From the NCBI RefSeq assembly GCF_025370935.1, contig NC_133485.1:10635814-10699813 (forward strand): a stretch of 64,000 nucleotides of DNA, written 5' to 3'. Made by a program: the position numbers and the translations under genes. Below, one piece after another: positions 13,455 to 25,494 of this stretch. Each line of letters opens with the position of its first letter. Position 1 is the first letter of the stretch. The DNA comes from Choristoneura fumiferana. Taxonomy: Eukaryota; Arthropoda; Insecta; Lepidoptera; Tortricidae. The notes under the pieces were generated by a model that was given only the letters and a program-made list of their open reading frames with translations, was not told the DNA's origin and did not search any database.

Positions 13455-14167
13455 ATCTTTTCATCACACTTGCTCGTCAATGACGTTAATCCAATTATGA
13501 ATTTACGTATAGTTTTCCTCCCCAAGGGAGTTACGTTATGACTTAAGTTTTAGAAATTTAGTAGGTACGTCATTTCAGACTAATAGGTTTAAAACTTAGA
13601 TATAACCTAATTTTACACCATAAAAAATTGCCACGCTTCATGAAACTTCGCTATTTTTATATTTTAAATTTATATCAAATTGTTTTGCAATAATTTTAGT
13701 AAATATTTTTTTAACATATTGGAATAATCTGGCCGTAAGACCATTTGAATTCTAAACTAAGCACGGTTCTTAGTTATTATCTATGGTAGACGACTCGAAA
13801 AAAGTGACAATCAGGGGGCTACCACGAAATTCGAAAATCGAAGTTCATATCGTTTTCCTGACGCTAATATTATTTAACACGAGAGTGAGAGGGACGGTAA
13901 GATACGAACTTCGATTTTCAAATTTTGTAGTAGCCCCCTGTATTGCCGGGTAGCCATATTTTATTCAGTTGTTTTCTTAGCGTCTTGCTTTTACTGAGCT
14001 GTGAAGTGTTTGGACACAAAATAATTTAATTTTTTGCATTTTTTCCTCGCAATGTGATGAAAATCATTGTGTGTATCACGGGCCGTAAGGGGATTACAAA
14101 CTCAGGTCATTAATAGACCCTCTTTAGTAATCCCTTTCTTACGCCCCTTAATCCACAATGTACTATT
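13455..14167. repeat. dispersed repeat of ~715 bases, copy 1
   Basis: It is collinear with 19242-19956. The shared start is 'cacacttgctcgtcaa', shared inner blocks are 'atttacgtatagtttt' and 'ttttacaccataaaaa', and the shared end is 'cttacgccccttaat.cacaatgtactatt'. Both copies contain the CAGGG-ended MITE at the same place. The inner end carries a 'ggggatta/taatcccc' foldback. Confidence 0.85.
13812..13940. mobile_element. CAGGG-ended MITE, copy 1
   Basis: This 129-base imperfect palindrome runs from 'cagggggctac' to 'gtagccccctg'. The inner block 'cgagagtgagagggacgg' is shared with five other copies in this window. It has no coding capacity. The flanks match copy 2, so it was present before the larger repeat spread. 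Confidence 0.85.
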
Positions 14168-15902
14168 TCTTAGTCAAATACATTAGCATTAGGTACATTA
14201 AAAGCTCACCAATAAATTAAATACCTATGCATAAATTGTTTATTTTTTCTGGGGATCAATGTGTTTGCAATATTAATATGAGCAGCTAATACACTTTTTA
14301 GGCCTTACAACCTATTGAAAGCGTTTTTATACAAAAATCGTGACAAATAAAAGCGATTTACCTTCATTAAATAAAAAAAGTCCAAAAGTTACTGATCCAC
14401 AAAAAAATTTTTTTTTTCATAAACACTATGTGACGCAACCTTTTTTGTTGCGGCTTCTAACAAAATTTTGTAAAGAACCCTCAATGCGTCAACTATTAAA
14501 TCGAAAATATATGTGTACCATCCATTGTGATAAAATCTCATTCATGGTTAATTGAAATCAACCGACAGTTAATCCCACAAATAACCATTCACGGGACTTA
14601 AGATAACAAACAAGCGTGTTGATTCACAGAGCAAGTACCCAACACTTCGTGTCCCTAAGCAAACGTTGTTAACTACTTTAATTGCACTTTCATGTTGTAC
14701 GCAACTTAAAAACGCCTGTTTACTCTCAAAATGTCTCCTACCAGTTGCCACCATTCATGAGACGGCTAAGCGAATCAGCAAAACCTAAAGTAATTTACTT
14801 AGAACTGAATAAATACTTAACATGCGCATAGTTCATTCACTTAAAGAGTGATCATTACGTTGGATATGAGCTTTGTAATTTTGCTCTCGTCTTTAATGGA
14901 TTTTGCGTCGTATTTTAGAATATATAAAGGTGTTTCTTCGTTAGAAGACGGTGTCGTGTGGTTATGATTGCAGTAGCCTGTGCGATATGGTAGGATGGTC
15001 GGCGCTCGACCGTACCAAATAACTGGCCAGAATTACTTTGCTAAGCTTGCGTGCTTAAGGTTACTTCCCTGTTTTTTTTCTACAACGGAAACGCAAAGAT
15101 TAATTGGTAATCTATAAAATTACAGACCTTTTTGTTGTTAAGAAATACGCGCCTCGTTCTTAATAACTCGGGCATTGGTAGGTTATAAACTCGCTCTAGT
15201 GAGCAAATACTTTACATAGATGATATTATACCTAAAGTCAAGCAGTTTGTGATTATTGCCATTGTTGCTAGAAAATTATGATTGAAGCGGTAACCGCACA
15301 GCCAAAACGCACAAATCTCGAAAGACTACACCAAACATCCTGCCTGCCTTGAAAAAGGTCTACATCAAAGCTGCATCCTTTAAAATAACTTTTTTTGTAT
15401 GTATAAAGTGGTCCTAAACTTCACATCATCTTATCCATAATAAAAAGATATAAACGTCTTTTAATGGGCCTGGAGTAATACAGATATATATCTTTACCTA
15501 TTCCTATTTTGAACTCCAGTCCATGTTAAAGATATAGGTATGTATATGCTAATCTCTGCACTGTAATTATTGCTTTAAGTATAAACTACTTCTGTGACAG
15601 TAAATATTGTTTATGTTTTGTCTAACTACTTATTTAGGCCAATACCCAAGTGCAAATAGAAGCAAATAATGTATATCTTGATAAACTGTATCTTAGGTAA
15701 GCTTTTATGAATAAAGGGGTCTATAATTGTATCAACGACCTCCACAGTAGAACAGCCTGGTCACCTGTCAAGGGTGTCAGCCGTGTTCCCACAGTTCAGT
15801 AAATTCATAAACCGCAGCCGCGTTGCGAAGGGCAACGCATCACAGCTAATGTGATGTAATGAGCGCCGTCGCGGGCGCAGTACTCGTGTTTAAATTGACA
15901 GT
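14168..15902. other. AT-rich intergenic DNA
   Basis: No gene, tRNA or clear repeat was recognised. The short ORFs at 14340-14754 are not protein-like. Confidence 0.4.
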
Positions 15903-16085
15903 ACCTGGGCGATCGTGCTTTGCTCGGGCTAAAAATCGATAATAAGCGTTTTTCCAGAGATAAGACCAAGCTAGATCGATTTGTCATCCCCGAAAACCCC
16001 CACATTCCAAATTTCATCGAAATCGTTGGAGCCGTTTCCGAGATTCTGATTATATATATAAACACAAGAATTGCTCGTTTAAAGG
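15903..16085 (+). repeat. dispersed repeat, CCTGGGCGATCG family
   Basis: It starts 'cctgggcgatcgtgctttgc', has 'cgaaatcgttggagccgttt' and ends near 'aagaattgctcgtttaaag'. These are the conserved ends of a common lepidopteran short retroelement. A truncated 5' piece of the same family is at 37181-37212. Confidence 0.5.
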
Positions 16086-17748
16086 TTAGATTAGATGTAG
16101 GTAGATGCAAAAAGAAAGAGATTTCTAACTTTAGAAGACATTTGTTTATGATTTTTGTTGTCTTTTTTGACGTTTCAAAGTCAACATTTACAGTGAGATA
16201 TTTGAGTTTAAAGTTTGTGGGTGTAAAAAACTAGTTATTTTTGTATAATAATCTTTATTGCATAACATAACTAATACATATAATATCTCTGGATCTGTTT
16301 ATTGATAAAATTACCTTGACGTTTCGATCACATTGCAGCGGCCGTAGTCACGACTCGACAATACAAGGCAATATGGTGGAAACGTGGAGATTTTTAGTAA
16401 TAACTAGTAGTCATGATTAAGTTCCGAGTTGTAAGTAAGTGAGAACCGCGAAAGTTTAAAACATTTTATTGCACAAATCAAAATGCCTGAAAGTTCAGGA
16501 ATACCTACTCATTCATTCATTTTATGTTTTAACTAAAGCTAAACAGGAAACCCATTTTATTTGAAGGTTCGTTTAACATCAACGGATTCAAGTTAATAGT
16601 AATTGAACAGTAGCAGATTGTAATAAAATGTTACCTACACACTGATTCTAATCCTGTTTAAGTTAGTGTTTAGGCTAACATAATTGTACCTAAATACTAA
16701 GGAATGCTAAAAACATCATCAGACTCAACATTATTGACTGAATTCCACGTTAATGTCTCGTCGCTTTACGTTCAATTTCGATTACCACTTTTAATAGTAA
16801 CACTCTTCGATGAGTAAGACTCGGAATTGCTTCAATGGTGAATAAGTCAATGCTAAGTGCATGCTTCTACAGAAGCAACGCGAAGAAGCACATTAACTTA
16901 AATACAGAGCTCGTATTGTCTAATTCACTTTATGGCATTCACCCTTGCTCGTCTAATACACTTGCAATCAGAACCGAATTTATATTTTTTTCTGAAACTG
17001 TATCTACACGACGCAGGTAGGAAAATATGGTGCATGCAATCGCGAGCATTCCCGCTTTAGATAGTAATTCCTCTAAAGGAAGGTTCATTACTTCGAATTT
17101 CATAATCCCGAAAAGCAACAACGTAATTCATGTGTATAACATGGGTTCGGTTTCGTTAAAGTACGATAAAGAGTTTCATAATTGTTAATACATCCACGTG
17201 ACAGTCTTTTGTCAATGGAGTGTTTTCTTACTGTCACAGACGTTTGCTGTGGCTAGTGAAGACGAGGTACATTCATTTGAGAATACTGTTTACTTTGCTG
17301 GCCATTAATTGAATTAAGTTGTATAAGTTTTACTGACTCTAACGCTCCAAACATCAATTTCAGTTTCAATTATGAGTTGATCCTACATATCAATTATTTT
17401 TTTAAATGGAGGTAGCAATACTGTTGTACCTACTTTAGCGCATATCTTACACTAAATCGAATGAACAGAAAGCATTAAAGACTTCTCAACCTGTAAGTGT
17501 CTATTAATATCCAAGACATCATTTGGTGTCTCTAGAATATAATATTTACTCTAAATCTACAATATTTGTTTATATAAAAATTGTGACCATGTGAAAAGTA
17601 ACATCTAAAACGCAAATATTATACTAGTTACTAACACACCTGGTAGTTATAATATGGATGATCGTCATTCATTAATTAACTGGTATAAATTATTATTAGG
17701 TATACATTATTGTTATTCTTAACTTTCATAAAATATATTATGTCGCCG
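16086..17748. other. intergenic DNA
   Basis: A short block at 16320-16375 (gtttcgatcacattgcagcg) resembles one at about 21950-22000, so it is probably repeat-derived. Otherwise nothing is recognised. Confidence 0.35.
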
Positions 17749-17756
17749 TGACGTCA
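17749..17756. promoter_or_regulatory. CRE-type palindrome TGACGTCA
   Basis: This is a perfect 8-base CREB/ATF site, 18 bases upstream of the ATG of the possible exon at 17775. The same stretch (GACGTCACAG) could instead be read as a weak 3' splice site. The motif match is certain; the function is a guess. Confidence 0.25.
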
Positions 17757-17774
17757 CAGGTAATTTAAGCAAAC

Positions 17775-17873
17775 ATGATGGGTGTACCAACACCTTGTGT
17801 TAAAACATTAAATTTCCTCAGCCCGTGCTTTGCAAAGGCAAACGTCAAAGTGACCGATAAAGAAAAACCAATG
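17775..17873 (+). CDS. possible first coding exon of an unidentified gene (partial)
   Basis: This open stretch of 33 codons begins ATGATG after the context CAAAC and ends exactly at a consensus donor, ATG|GTAAGT, with a stop soon after the donor. The peptide starts MMGVPTPCVKTLNFLSP, continues with CFAKANVKVTDKEK and is phase 0 at the junction. Its composition (lysines, charged end, no low complexity) looks like protein, unlike the AT-rich noise around it. I do not recognise the protein, and I found no following exon in this window. It could be an alternative first exon of a gene whose body lies further right, or chance. Confidence 0.42.
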
Positions 17874-18477
17874 GTAAGTTAAAATGAGTTTATCAAACTT
17901 TAATGACTAAGAGGATTGGGATCCTTTTTGATAATGATGATGTCCTCCATGACTTTACCTTGCTAATAAACAAAGATGGCTGGCGAAACCAAACTTCATC
18001 TTAAATATACGTTGCAAGACAATACAACTGACCCAATGAGTTGTAAACAAGTATAGACAGGAGCTCCAGGGAGACGGGGACGTGCAGCCGGAATTTTCAG
18101 CCGGTGAGACTCCCTTTCCCCGTCGTCCATAATAAATTTTCCCGACTACACGCACCCATCTCCTAAGCAACTCATATAAGATTTTGAAACTAAAAACAAG
18201 GAAACTAAAACAAGGGCAGTGTGTTCCCTTAAGGCAGCTCAAAAAAAAAAGTATAGACATAAAAGAGTAAAAACGGCGGATCAATAACTCCACACCTAAT
18301 AAAACGCGAGACAGGAAACCAATGCACGATCTAGTTGTAATAGCTGATCGTGATCTGATTGCTGTACTATAGCAGACATCACGACGCATGCCTTTCATGC
18401 ATACGAATTCGTTAATCAGAAATACTTTACGAAAATGTACAGTTTTGTGTGACATACACACGTGACACTATTTTTTG
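17874..18477. other. intron or intergenic DNA with a minus-strand open frame
   Basis: A 168-codon frame lies on the minus strand (18461-17955; GTG start, first ATG at 18455). It has no recognised domain and is rich in Phe, Leu, Ser and Arg, as expected of a chance frame. I do not call a gene here. Confidence 0.3.
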
Positions 18478-18602
18478 AGAAAAAAGTAAGAAATGTCCCC
18501 ATTTTTTCATACAAAATTTGATGAGTCAGTTTTGTCACGCCCATACTGAGTGTATGAAAAAAACGTCGCAAAACTATCATTTTTTGGGGACATTTTTTTT
18601 CG
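18478..18602. repeat. inverted-repeat element with GGGGACATTT ends
   Basis: The left end 'aaatgtccccattttttc' pairs with the right end 'ttttttggggacattttt', and there is an inner pair 'ttcatac/gtatgaa'. It is short and imperfect, probably a decayed MITE. Confidence 0.45.
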
Positions 18603-19241
18603 GAATCGATTGTTCTCTTGATTCTAAGTAGGAAAAACCATTTTATTTCAAATTTAAAAAAAAGTGTATCCTACTTTTCGCCCATCGCGCCATCTACATC
18701 TCGCATCCTACATAGGTCCTTCCACCATGGACCCGATTGACTTGAAACTTAGTACCTAAATAAATATATTTCGAGCTCCGATGACAATACAATAACCAAA
18801 TACCTATCTACCGTCTTAATAAAGAGTGTATTATAAAGTCGTTTCGCACCAAAACTTATTTCAAATTCCTAAAATTATCCATTGTATCGTGTGGACACCT
18901 AAAAAGATTCAATGATGGCAATAACATTACTGGCATGGCTCATAGCCACGTAATTAGCAATACCGTTGCTGTAGGACGTGTGTCAAATCCTATTACTATA
19001 ATGTCAGTCTAATCTACGAGTCATTATACGTGCTAGATCTGATCCTGAGACCTTAGTATAGATAAACTCGCATGAATAGTTTATCAAACACGTTATGGTA
19101 GGTAAATAGACATTTTGCTAACTTTGTATCTTTTTGTAAATAAGGAGAAAGGTTTTCGTGGCGAAATTTCTATCCGATTTTTTAAATTTATAATTCACAC
19201 GTAGCATGCAGTCATAAAACTACTGTGCCGAAAAATATTTT

Positions 19242-19956
19242 TCATCACACTTGCTCGTCAATAATGATGTCCATGCCTGTATACTAAAGGACAATGGCCT
19301 CAATTGTTCCCTTGGGAATTATGGATTTACGTATAGTTTTTCTTCTCAAGGGAGTTATAAGTTTAGTTTTAAAAAGTAAGTAGGGACTAATGAGGTTTCA
19401 AGTCCGCCAACGTTTTATTTACATCTTTAAAACTTAGCTATACTATAACCCAATTTTACACCATAAAAAGTTTCCACGCATCATGAAACTTACTTATTTT
19501 TTATATTTTAAATTTATCAAATATTTTGCAATAATTTTAGTAAATATTTTTTTAACTATGTTGGAATAATTAGTTTAGCATTATCTAAGGTAAACGACTC
19601 GAAAAAAGTGACAATCAGGGGGGCTACTATGCAATTTGAAAAATGAAGTTCGTATCGTTTTGCTGACGCAAATGTTAATTGATACGAGAGTGAGTGAGAC
19701 GGTACGATACGAACTCCGATTTTCGAATTTTGTTGTAGCCCCCTGTATTGGCGGGTAGCCATTATTTTATTCAGTTGTTTTCTTAGCGTCTTTTTTTTAT
19801 GTTTAGACACAAATTAATTTCATTTTTGTTTTTTTCCTCGCAATGTGATGATGAAAATCATTGTGTGTATTGTGTGTCTGTAGGCCGTACCTAAGGGGAT
19901 TACAGACTCTCGTTAGTAATCCCCTTCTTACGCCCCTTAATGCACAATGTACTATT
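19242..19956. repeat. dispersed repeat of ~715 bases, copy 2
   Basis: It is collinear with 13455-14167 apart from small insertions and deletions (for example about 45 extra bases after the first 25). The open frame on the minus strand at 19556-19810 lies inside this repeat and is not a gene. Confidence 0.85.
19616..19744. mobile_element. CAGGG-ended MITE, copy 2
   Basis: It is 129 bases, runs 'caggggggctac' to 'gtagccccctg', has the same orientation as copy 1 and is at the homologous site of the larger repeat. Confidence 0.85.
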
Positions 19957-20782
19957 AATCTTCCAGAAAAATAATTTAGATTTAAAATTGCACTAGCAAA
20001 GATATTAAATTTAAGTCTAATGTAAATAATGTTGTAGGATTCTTAATTTAGTTTCTAGGCTTCACTAAGCTAAGAAGCTCAATGCTAGTATGTTTAAACT
20101 TTATTTTACATAATTTTATGGCAAGATTCATTATAATGACTAAGTGGGAAAGTACACATAGTATGCCATTTGTTTCATATGTAAATGTTGAGACTGTGTT
20201 TGAACTTCGCTACGGTGTTGCCTTGTCGCCTTAAGTTGTAGTGTGTAGATAATTCTGCGTGTATTATAACTTTTAAACAGATCGTACTCGTGAAACGAAA
20301 CAACATAATTTCAGCGGATTTTAATAATAATTACTACTTAGTTTTTTTTATCACACTTTAAAAAGTATTCGATGCAGCAATGTAAAGCAAAATATTGGAT
20401 GTTAGTAGCGTGACAGGCGTCGTCTGTTGGGTTCTAGGATGGCATTGATAACAGATTGAGATTGATAATTTGTATGAAAAAGGAAAAATCTAAAGACTCC
20501 ATTATTTTTAAAAGTCGCTGTACTAATGTTTGACGAGTACGATCTACGTTTTAATTATCACTATGATATATCATGCGAGTAGTTCAGCTATTAGTCAACA
20601 GATGGTGCTCCGAATCAAAACGTGTTTTCTAAGAAACAACACTTGGGGTCTTCCATAAAGTACGACACGCCCATGTTTTGACCATTTTTAGCCCGACTTT
20701 TTGTATTGCTATGAAATTTGTAATTATTTTGTTCCTGTGTGACAACCCCTGACCCCTCTCCCAGCACATGACTTAGTTATTT

Positions 20783-21062
20783 TATAAATAAATAAATAAT
20801 AATAAATATCACGGGACAATTCACACCAATTGACCTAGTCCCAAAGAAAGCTTAGCAAAGCTTGTGTTATGGGAACTAAGCAACGGATAAATAAAATTAT
20901 ATAGATAGATATAGATAGATACTTAAATACATATTAAACACCCAAGACCCGAGAACAAACATTCGTATTTTTCATACAAATATCTGCCCCGACACGGGAA
21001 TCGAACCCGGGACCTCAAGCTTCGTAGTCAGGTTCTCTAACCACTAGGCCATCTGGTCGTCG
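20783..21062 (-). mobile_element. tRNA-derived SINE, copy A (complete)
   Basis: Read on the minus strand it starts with a tRNA-like head carrying A box 'tggcctagtggttagag' and B box 'ggttcgattcc'. A body with 'aatacgaatgtttgttctcg' follows, and it ends in a (TTTA)n-type tail. The family is tRNA-related by its internal Pol III promoter. Just upstream (20650-20770) lies another decayed repeat containing 'ccataaagtacg'. Confidence 0.85.
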
Positions 21063-22035
21063 AATTTTATACATGGCCACAACTGGAATAATCCTTCCCC
21101 ATAAACTCCCATAATAGCAATTTTCATTCAAATAGTTAGAGCTGGTTTCGACACAAAACGTATGATTACACTTACATATTGCTTGTACCTAACTAAAATC
21201 AGTTGAGAGCAATTATAATTCGGTGTTAAAGCAGTGACTAAATTTTTTCTTTATTAATGAATGAAAATATTTTAGTTATTTTTAGTTTTTATAGATCATG
21301 CTCTTTATTTGTTTAACATAATATAGCTAAGCTAAGCTTTAGTTCAAGCGGTAATGGGCGGGTATTTTCATTCAAATGGCAAAGGGCAAGAGGTTCCCGG
21401 CAAGCACGAACCGGAAATGTGACATTTTCTACTATATTTGACGTTTAGCTTCCCAAGTACAGTGAAATGTTGGTCCACACGTGATCGCACATTAGCCTTG
21501 CCTGTTAAACACACACGGGATAGCGGGCGGTCGTTACGACATATTTGCTAAAATAATAGCTTGCTTTACCTAGTATCGTGGCTGGCAGACTTGCGGGTAG
21601 TTCCTCTTGTGATGTGGAATGTAGTATGTTCCTAGGGTAAATTCCTGAGTTCAAGACCACTTGTCCCTGATTGCCAGTGTTATTTTTGCATGTTTTTTTT
21701 TCGAGGCAGAGGAGGAGAGTTGGAGATGTTCTCTGAGGATTCTGGTTGAGTTCGAAACGCGTTAGTGCAGGTATAATAGGTAAAACTAAAAGTAAAACCC
21801 CATACATAGGGCAATCCTCGTCATATAGTAAGATCTATTAAATGAGACATTTTTCATTTCTGTTGGTTGGTGGGGACATTTCTGCCCATGGTCCTTTGAG
21901 CAAAGTAATTGTTTACTTCATTGCTAAAATAAACATCGCCGTTTCGGTCACATTGTAGTGGGCAGTGGACGTAGAGTCTACTCGTGACTTGATACAATAA
22001 ATTGCGTCAGCACACGCGGTTGCACAGAGTTCATC

Positions 22036-22106
22036 ATCATCATCATCATATCAGCTGTAGGACGTCCACTGTTGGGCATAGGCCCCCTCTTATAGAAATC
22101 TACTTG
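22036..22106 (-). mobile_element. RTE-like LINE 3' end fragment
   Basis: The plus strand has a (CAT)n tail followed by 'ggacgtccactgttgggcat' and 'aggccccctc', the complement of the usual RTE 3' end. It is a heavily truncated copy. Confidence 0.6.
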
Positions 22107-22179
22107 CTTTAACCAGATTATCCGTCAATTTCGTTAGTGGACATCTTATGCTGTGCTTATTTCTATTTATTTATTTATA

Positions 22180-22456
22180 CGACCGGATGGCCAAGTGGTT
22201 AGAGATCCTGACTACGAAGCTTGGGGTCCCGGGTTTGATTTTCGGCCGAGGCAGATATTTATATGAATAATACGAATGTTTGTTGTGTAGGGTCTTGGAT
22301 GTTTAATATTTATTTAAGTATGTATTTATCTATATATGTAAGTATGTTTATCCGTTGCCTAGTATTTATAGTACAAGCTTTGCTTAGCTTGGGACTAGGT
22401 AATTGGTGTCAAGTGTCCCATGATATTTATTTATTTTTATTTTATTTATTTATATT
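22180..22456 (+). mobile_element. tRNA-derived SINE, copy B (complete)
   Basis: It starts 'cgaccggatggccaagtggt', has a B-box-like 'gggtttgatttt' (diverged) and ends in (TTTA)n. TTTA-rich sequence also flanks the left end, consistent with a target-site duplication in AT-rich DNA. The open frame at 22263-22520 is inside the SINE and is not a gene. Confidence 0.85.
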
Positions 22457-22923
22457 TCTTGCCAATCTGCGATCACCATTCGAGAACTTTCCAGCCCCAA
22501 CGGCCATCTGTTCTCCGTAATATATGACCTACCCGTTGCCAATTCAATGAGCTAATGCACCGAGCATAGATAGAGTTTATGTCCCTAAATTGACTAACAG
22601 AGAGACATCTAAAAAAAGGTTCCCCCAGCTTTTGCCGTTGTATTAAAAACGATTCTCATGTTCTACATTGTACCAGCGTATGTACTAATAAGCTATTTTA
22701 ATTGTATTTCTAACGAGTGCTCTGCCGTGTCATTAACGATCTGTATGAGAAGCGACGAGGTTGTTTCACTAGCGAGGAAATGCCGCCAGTAATGATAACT
22801 ACTTATTACCTCACAGATCTTGAGAACCAGCTGGAGTAAATTTTTATAAAGTATTATTAAGCTTATTGATTGGTATCCTGATAATGTTTAGGTATAGGGA
22901 CTTCAGCTTACGCGAACAATAAT

Positions 22924-23146
22924 TTAAATAAATAAATATCATGGGACACCTGACACCAATTGACCTAGTCCCAAACTAAGCAAAGTTTACACTGTGGATA
23001 CTAGGCAACGGATAAACATACTTATATAGATAAATACATACTTAAATACATATTAAACATCCAAGACCCGAGAACCAACATTGGTATTATTCATACAAAT
23101 GTCTGTCCCGGCTGGGAATCGAACCCGGGACCATAAGCTTCGTAGT
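22924..23146 (-). mobile_element. tRNA-derived SINE, copy C (5'-truncated)
   Basis: It has the same body and B box (gaatcgaacccggga on the plus strand) as copies A and B, but the head is cut off just after 'aagcttcgtagt', so the A box is lost. Confidence 0.82.
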
Positions 23147-23265
23147 AGATAATTATGTATTAAGTATCTAAGTGGTAACTTTTTTCAAATACAGAAATAG
23201 GCTTGCGTTTGACCGCAATAAAACACCTGACGGCTGCAAAGATGTGGTCTAATATGGAGCAGAGT

Positions 23266-23338
23266 GGCCGAGGATCGTGCTCAGTGGCTTGCAATTGGAG
23301 AGGACTATGTCCAGCAGTGGACTAAGATAGGCCGATGA
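23266..23338 (+). mobile_element. RTE-like LINE 3' end fragment
   Basis: It contains 'ggactatgtccagcagtgga' followed by 'ggccgatgatga', the sense version of the RTE 3' end seen in antisense at 22036-22106. Confidence 0.6.
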
Positions 23339-23800
23339 TGAAGATGGCGCACGCTTGCCTAATAAATGCCCATTCACCCTTGGTTTGAAGACGGCCACAT
23401 TGATCAGGGAACACAGATGAAGGCAGGGAATTTCACTCCTCCTCAGCTGTCCGGATAATAAAGGACGAGCGATTTACTTATTGACAAAAGAAAATGCAAG
23501 ATTAACCACGGGTTAATGTAGTAAACTAAAACAAAGTGTCCTGCTCTACATTCTCTAACTTGATGTCACATTCAAGTTAGACATTATCCGTGCTACCAGA
23601 GAAACTTAGATACGTCTTGGACATGAATGTCTAAAATAACAGTTTTCTACGAACTAAATACGTATGAAATAGATCTTTACTATTTTTTTTATTAAACACA
23701 GATTAAAATTCAAGTATGTTGAAAAATTTAGTCTGATTCAATTTAAGATGTTTGTTGTTACACAAATTCAAAGTAAAGACAACCCAGGAAGACTTAAGGG

Positions 23801-23939
23801 CCTGTTTCACCACTCATTAACAAACATTATTTGACAGACAATCAAATGTGATGCCATCTCCGTCTATTCGGACAAAACAAACAGAGACAGCATCACGTAT
23901 ATCTGTCATATAAAATTAATCAATGAATGGTGAAACAGG
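23801..23939. mobile_element. MITE, CCTGTTTCACCA family, copy 1
   Basis: The terminal inverted repeats 'cctgtttcaccactcattaa' and 'ttaatcaatgaatggtgaaa' pair imperfectly. The interior has 'gatgccatctccgtc' facing 'gagacagcatcac', forming a second foldback. A diverged relative lies at 59415-59550. Confidence 0.75.
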
Positions 23940-24400
23940 GGGTAATTTAAATATTATTTTCTAACACTATAGCTAAGCTAGGAATGCTAATTTCGAACAC
24001 CTATAAATAATTATAACTCGGTTTAATAGACAATTTTTTCATTAAAATTCCAAATGCAACATTCATTTTCCTATTATATTTCAAGATGACTAAGAACCTA
24101 CGTACCTATGAAGTTCAAGTTAAGTACTGGAGCGGGAGACCAGATAGTCTATTGTGTCCACGTTACGCCGTAACTCTGCTAATTTGGTTGGCTTAATTTG
24201 CTTCCCTCACCCATTCCGCCAGCATTTTGAAATACCAATGCATTAAATATTCTTTAATTGCGGACTATGCGGAAACCGGGAAAATAACTGGTATTTTGAA
24301 CCCAAGCATAAACTGATTTGTTACTGAAAATGCTGACTGCCGTCGAGACGTACAAATGCTTTAAACTTGGCGAATTCCACTCATAATTTATGCTAGATAC

Positions 24401-24490
24401 TCAAAGTCAAAGTCAAAGTCAAAATATCTTTATTCAATTTAGGCTTTAACAAGCACTTATGAATGTCAAAAAAAAAAATCTACCACCGGA
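24401..24490 (-). mobile_element. Jockey/CR1-type LINE 3' end (tail fragment)
   Basis: A (TCAAAG)n stretch is followed by 'aaaatatctttattcaattt', 'aacaagcacttatgaatgtc' and 'tctaccaccgg'. It matches the left end of the longer copy at 45708-46350. On the minus strand this is the 3' end with its microsatellite tail. Confidence 0.75.
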
Positions 24491-24502
24491 ACTTAATCAT
24501 CC

Positions 24503-24876
24503 TATTAATATTATAATTGACAAAGTTTGTGTGTGTAGGTATGATAATGTGTTTATTACTCTTTCATGCTTAAATAGCTGGACGGATTTGGATTAAATTT
24601 GATATATAGCAAGCTGGACCTCTGGAATAACACATAGGCTAATTTTTATCCCGTTATTCTCATAGGAGCCACGGAAAATCCCAAAAACTTAACCGCTATG
24701 TCTAGAGACATGAAATTTTGCATGGACGTTTGTAATACGAATACGAATTACGAAGTAAATAAAGACATCGGTGTAAATTTTGGGAACGCCTGTAGGAATT
24801 TAGTGAAATCCCGAAATTTTAATTTGACAAGCAGATCTAATAGTTTCCGCGAGCGAAGCTGCGTGTAAAAGCTAGT
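24503..24876 (+). repeat. dispersed repeat ending CGCGAGCGAAGCTGCG
   Basis: It starts 'attataattgacaaagtttg', has 'catgaaattttgcatgga' and ends 'cgcgagcgaagctgcgtgta' and 'aaagctagt'. It is a full-length-looking member of a family common in Lepidoptera. A 5' piece of another member is at 25495-25625. Confidence 0.7.
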
Positions 24877-25494
24877 TGGACATAATAAGTATTCAGAATA
24901 GGCAGAAATTACAACTGGTATAAAAAATAATTTACACCTACACCTACTAAATAATACACCTGAGGAACAAGCTACCTACCTATGATTGGCAACGCAAACC
25001 TTAATTGCGGCTTTTTTTCTGCAAAGAACTACTGTTATTTACTACTCCCAGTAAGTACTGGACTAAACGCAATCTCAATCCATGGTTAATCACTTGATCT
25101 ACATCGCTCCAGTATCGCGTGTTATAATTGTTATCCGTTACTCGTTATGGTGCCGTTACGGAATGGACCATAATGCGCCAAAAATAACGGGCGGCGTGTG
25201 CGCAACCTTACCTACTCCAAATTTAATTTAATTTAAATATAATAAAGTAATGGGTTTGTTGATCTGTCGATTTTGCTTTTAGGACGTTTCGTGCGTGCTG
25301 TGGAAAACACTATTCATCATCATTTTTACTATTTCATTGTACTATTATATGGGTACAGGTAGAGTCATTCACGATGACGCGTGCCGTCGTTCTTATTACA
25401 ATGTCATTAATGTCTAATTTTAAAAAAATCACGCGTCTTCGCGGATGGCACTAGGTATACTGGGCAATAGATACTTCCTATCCCACTAATACCT

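Noticed and set aside
13455..14167. A possible segmental duplication of 6 kb linking 13.4 and 19.2 kb
   Set aside because: Only about 715 bases match; the sequence on both sides differs, so this is a dispersed repeat and not a segmental duplication.
15805..16234. About 100-codon open frames on both strands
   Set aside because: They lie across the CCTGGGCGATCG dispersed repeat, so they are repeat sequence and not genes.
17955..18461. 168-codon open frame on the minus strand
   Set aside because: It starts with GTG, has no recognised domain and has a composition typical of chance frames. There are no splice or promoter signals that support it.
20990..21060. tRNA-like sequence with A and B boxes
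   Set aside because: It does not fold into a full acceptor stem and is followed by the SINE body. It is the head of a tRNA-derived SINE and not a tRNA gene; the same applies to 22180-22250.
22263..22520. 85-codon open frame with YLSMYLSIYVSMF repeats
   Set aside because: It is the translation of the SINE body and its TTTA-rich tail.
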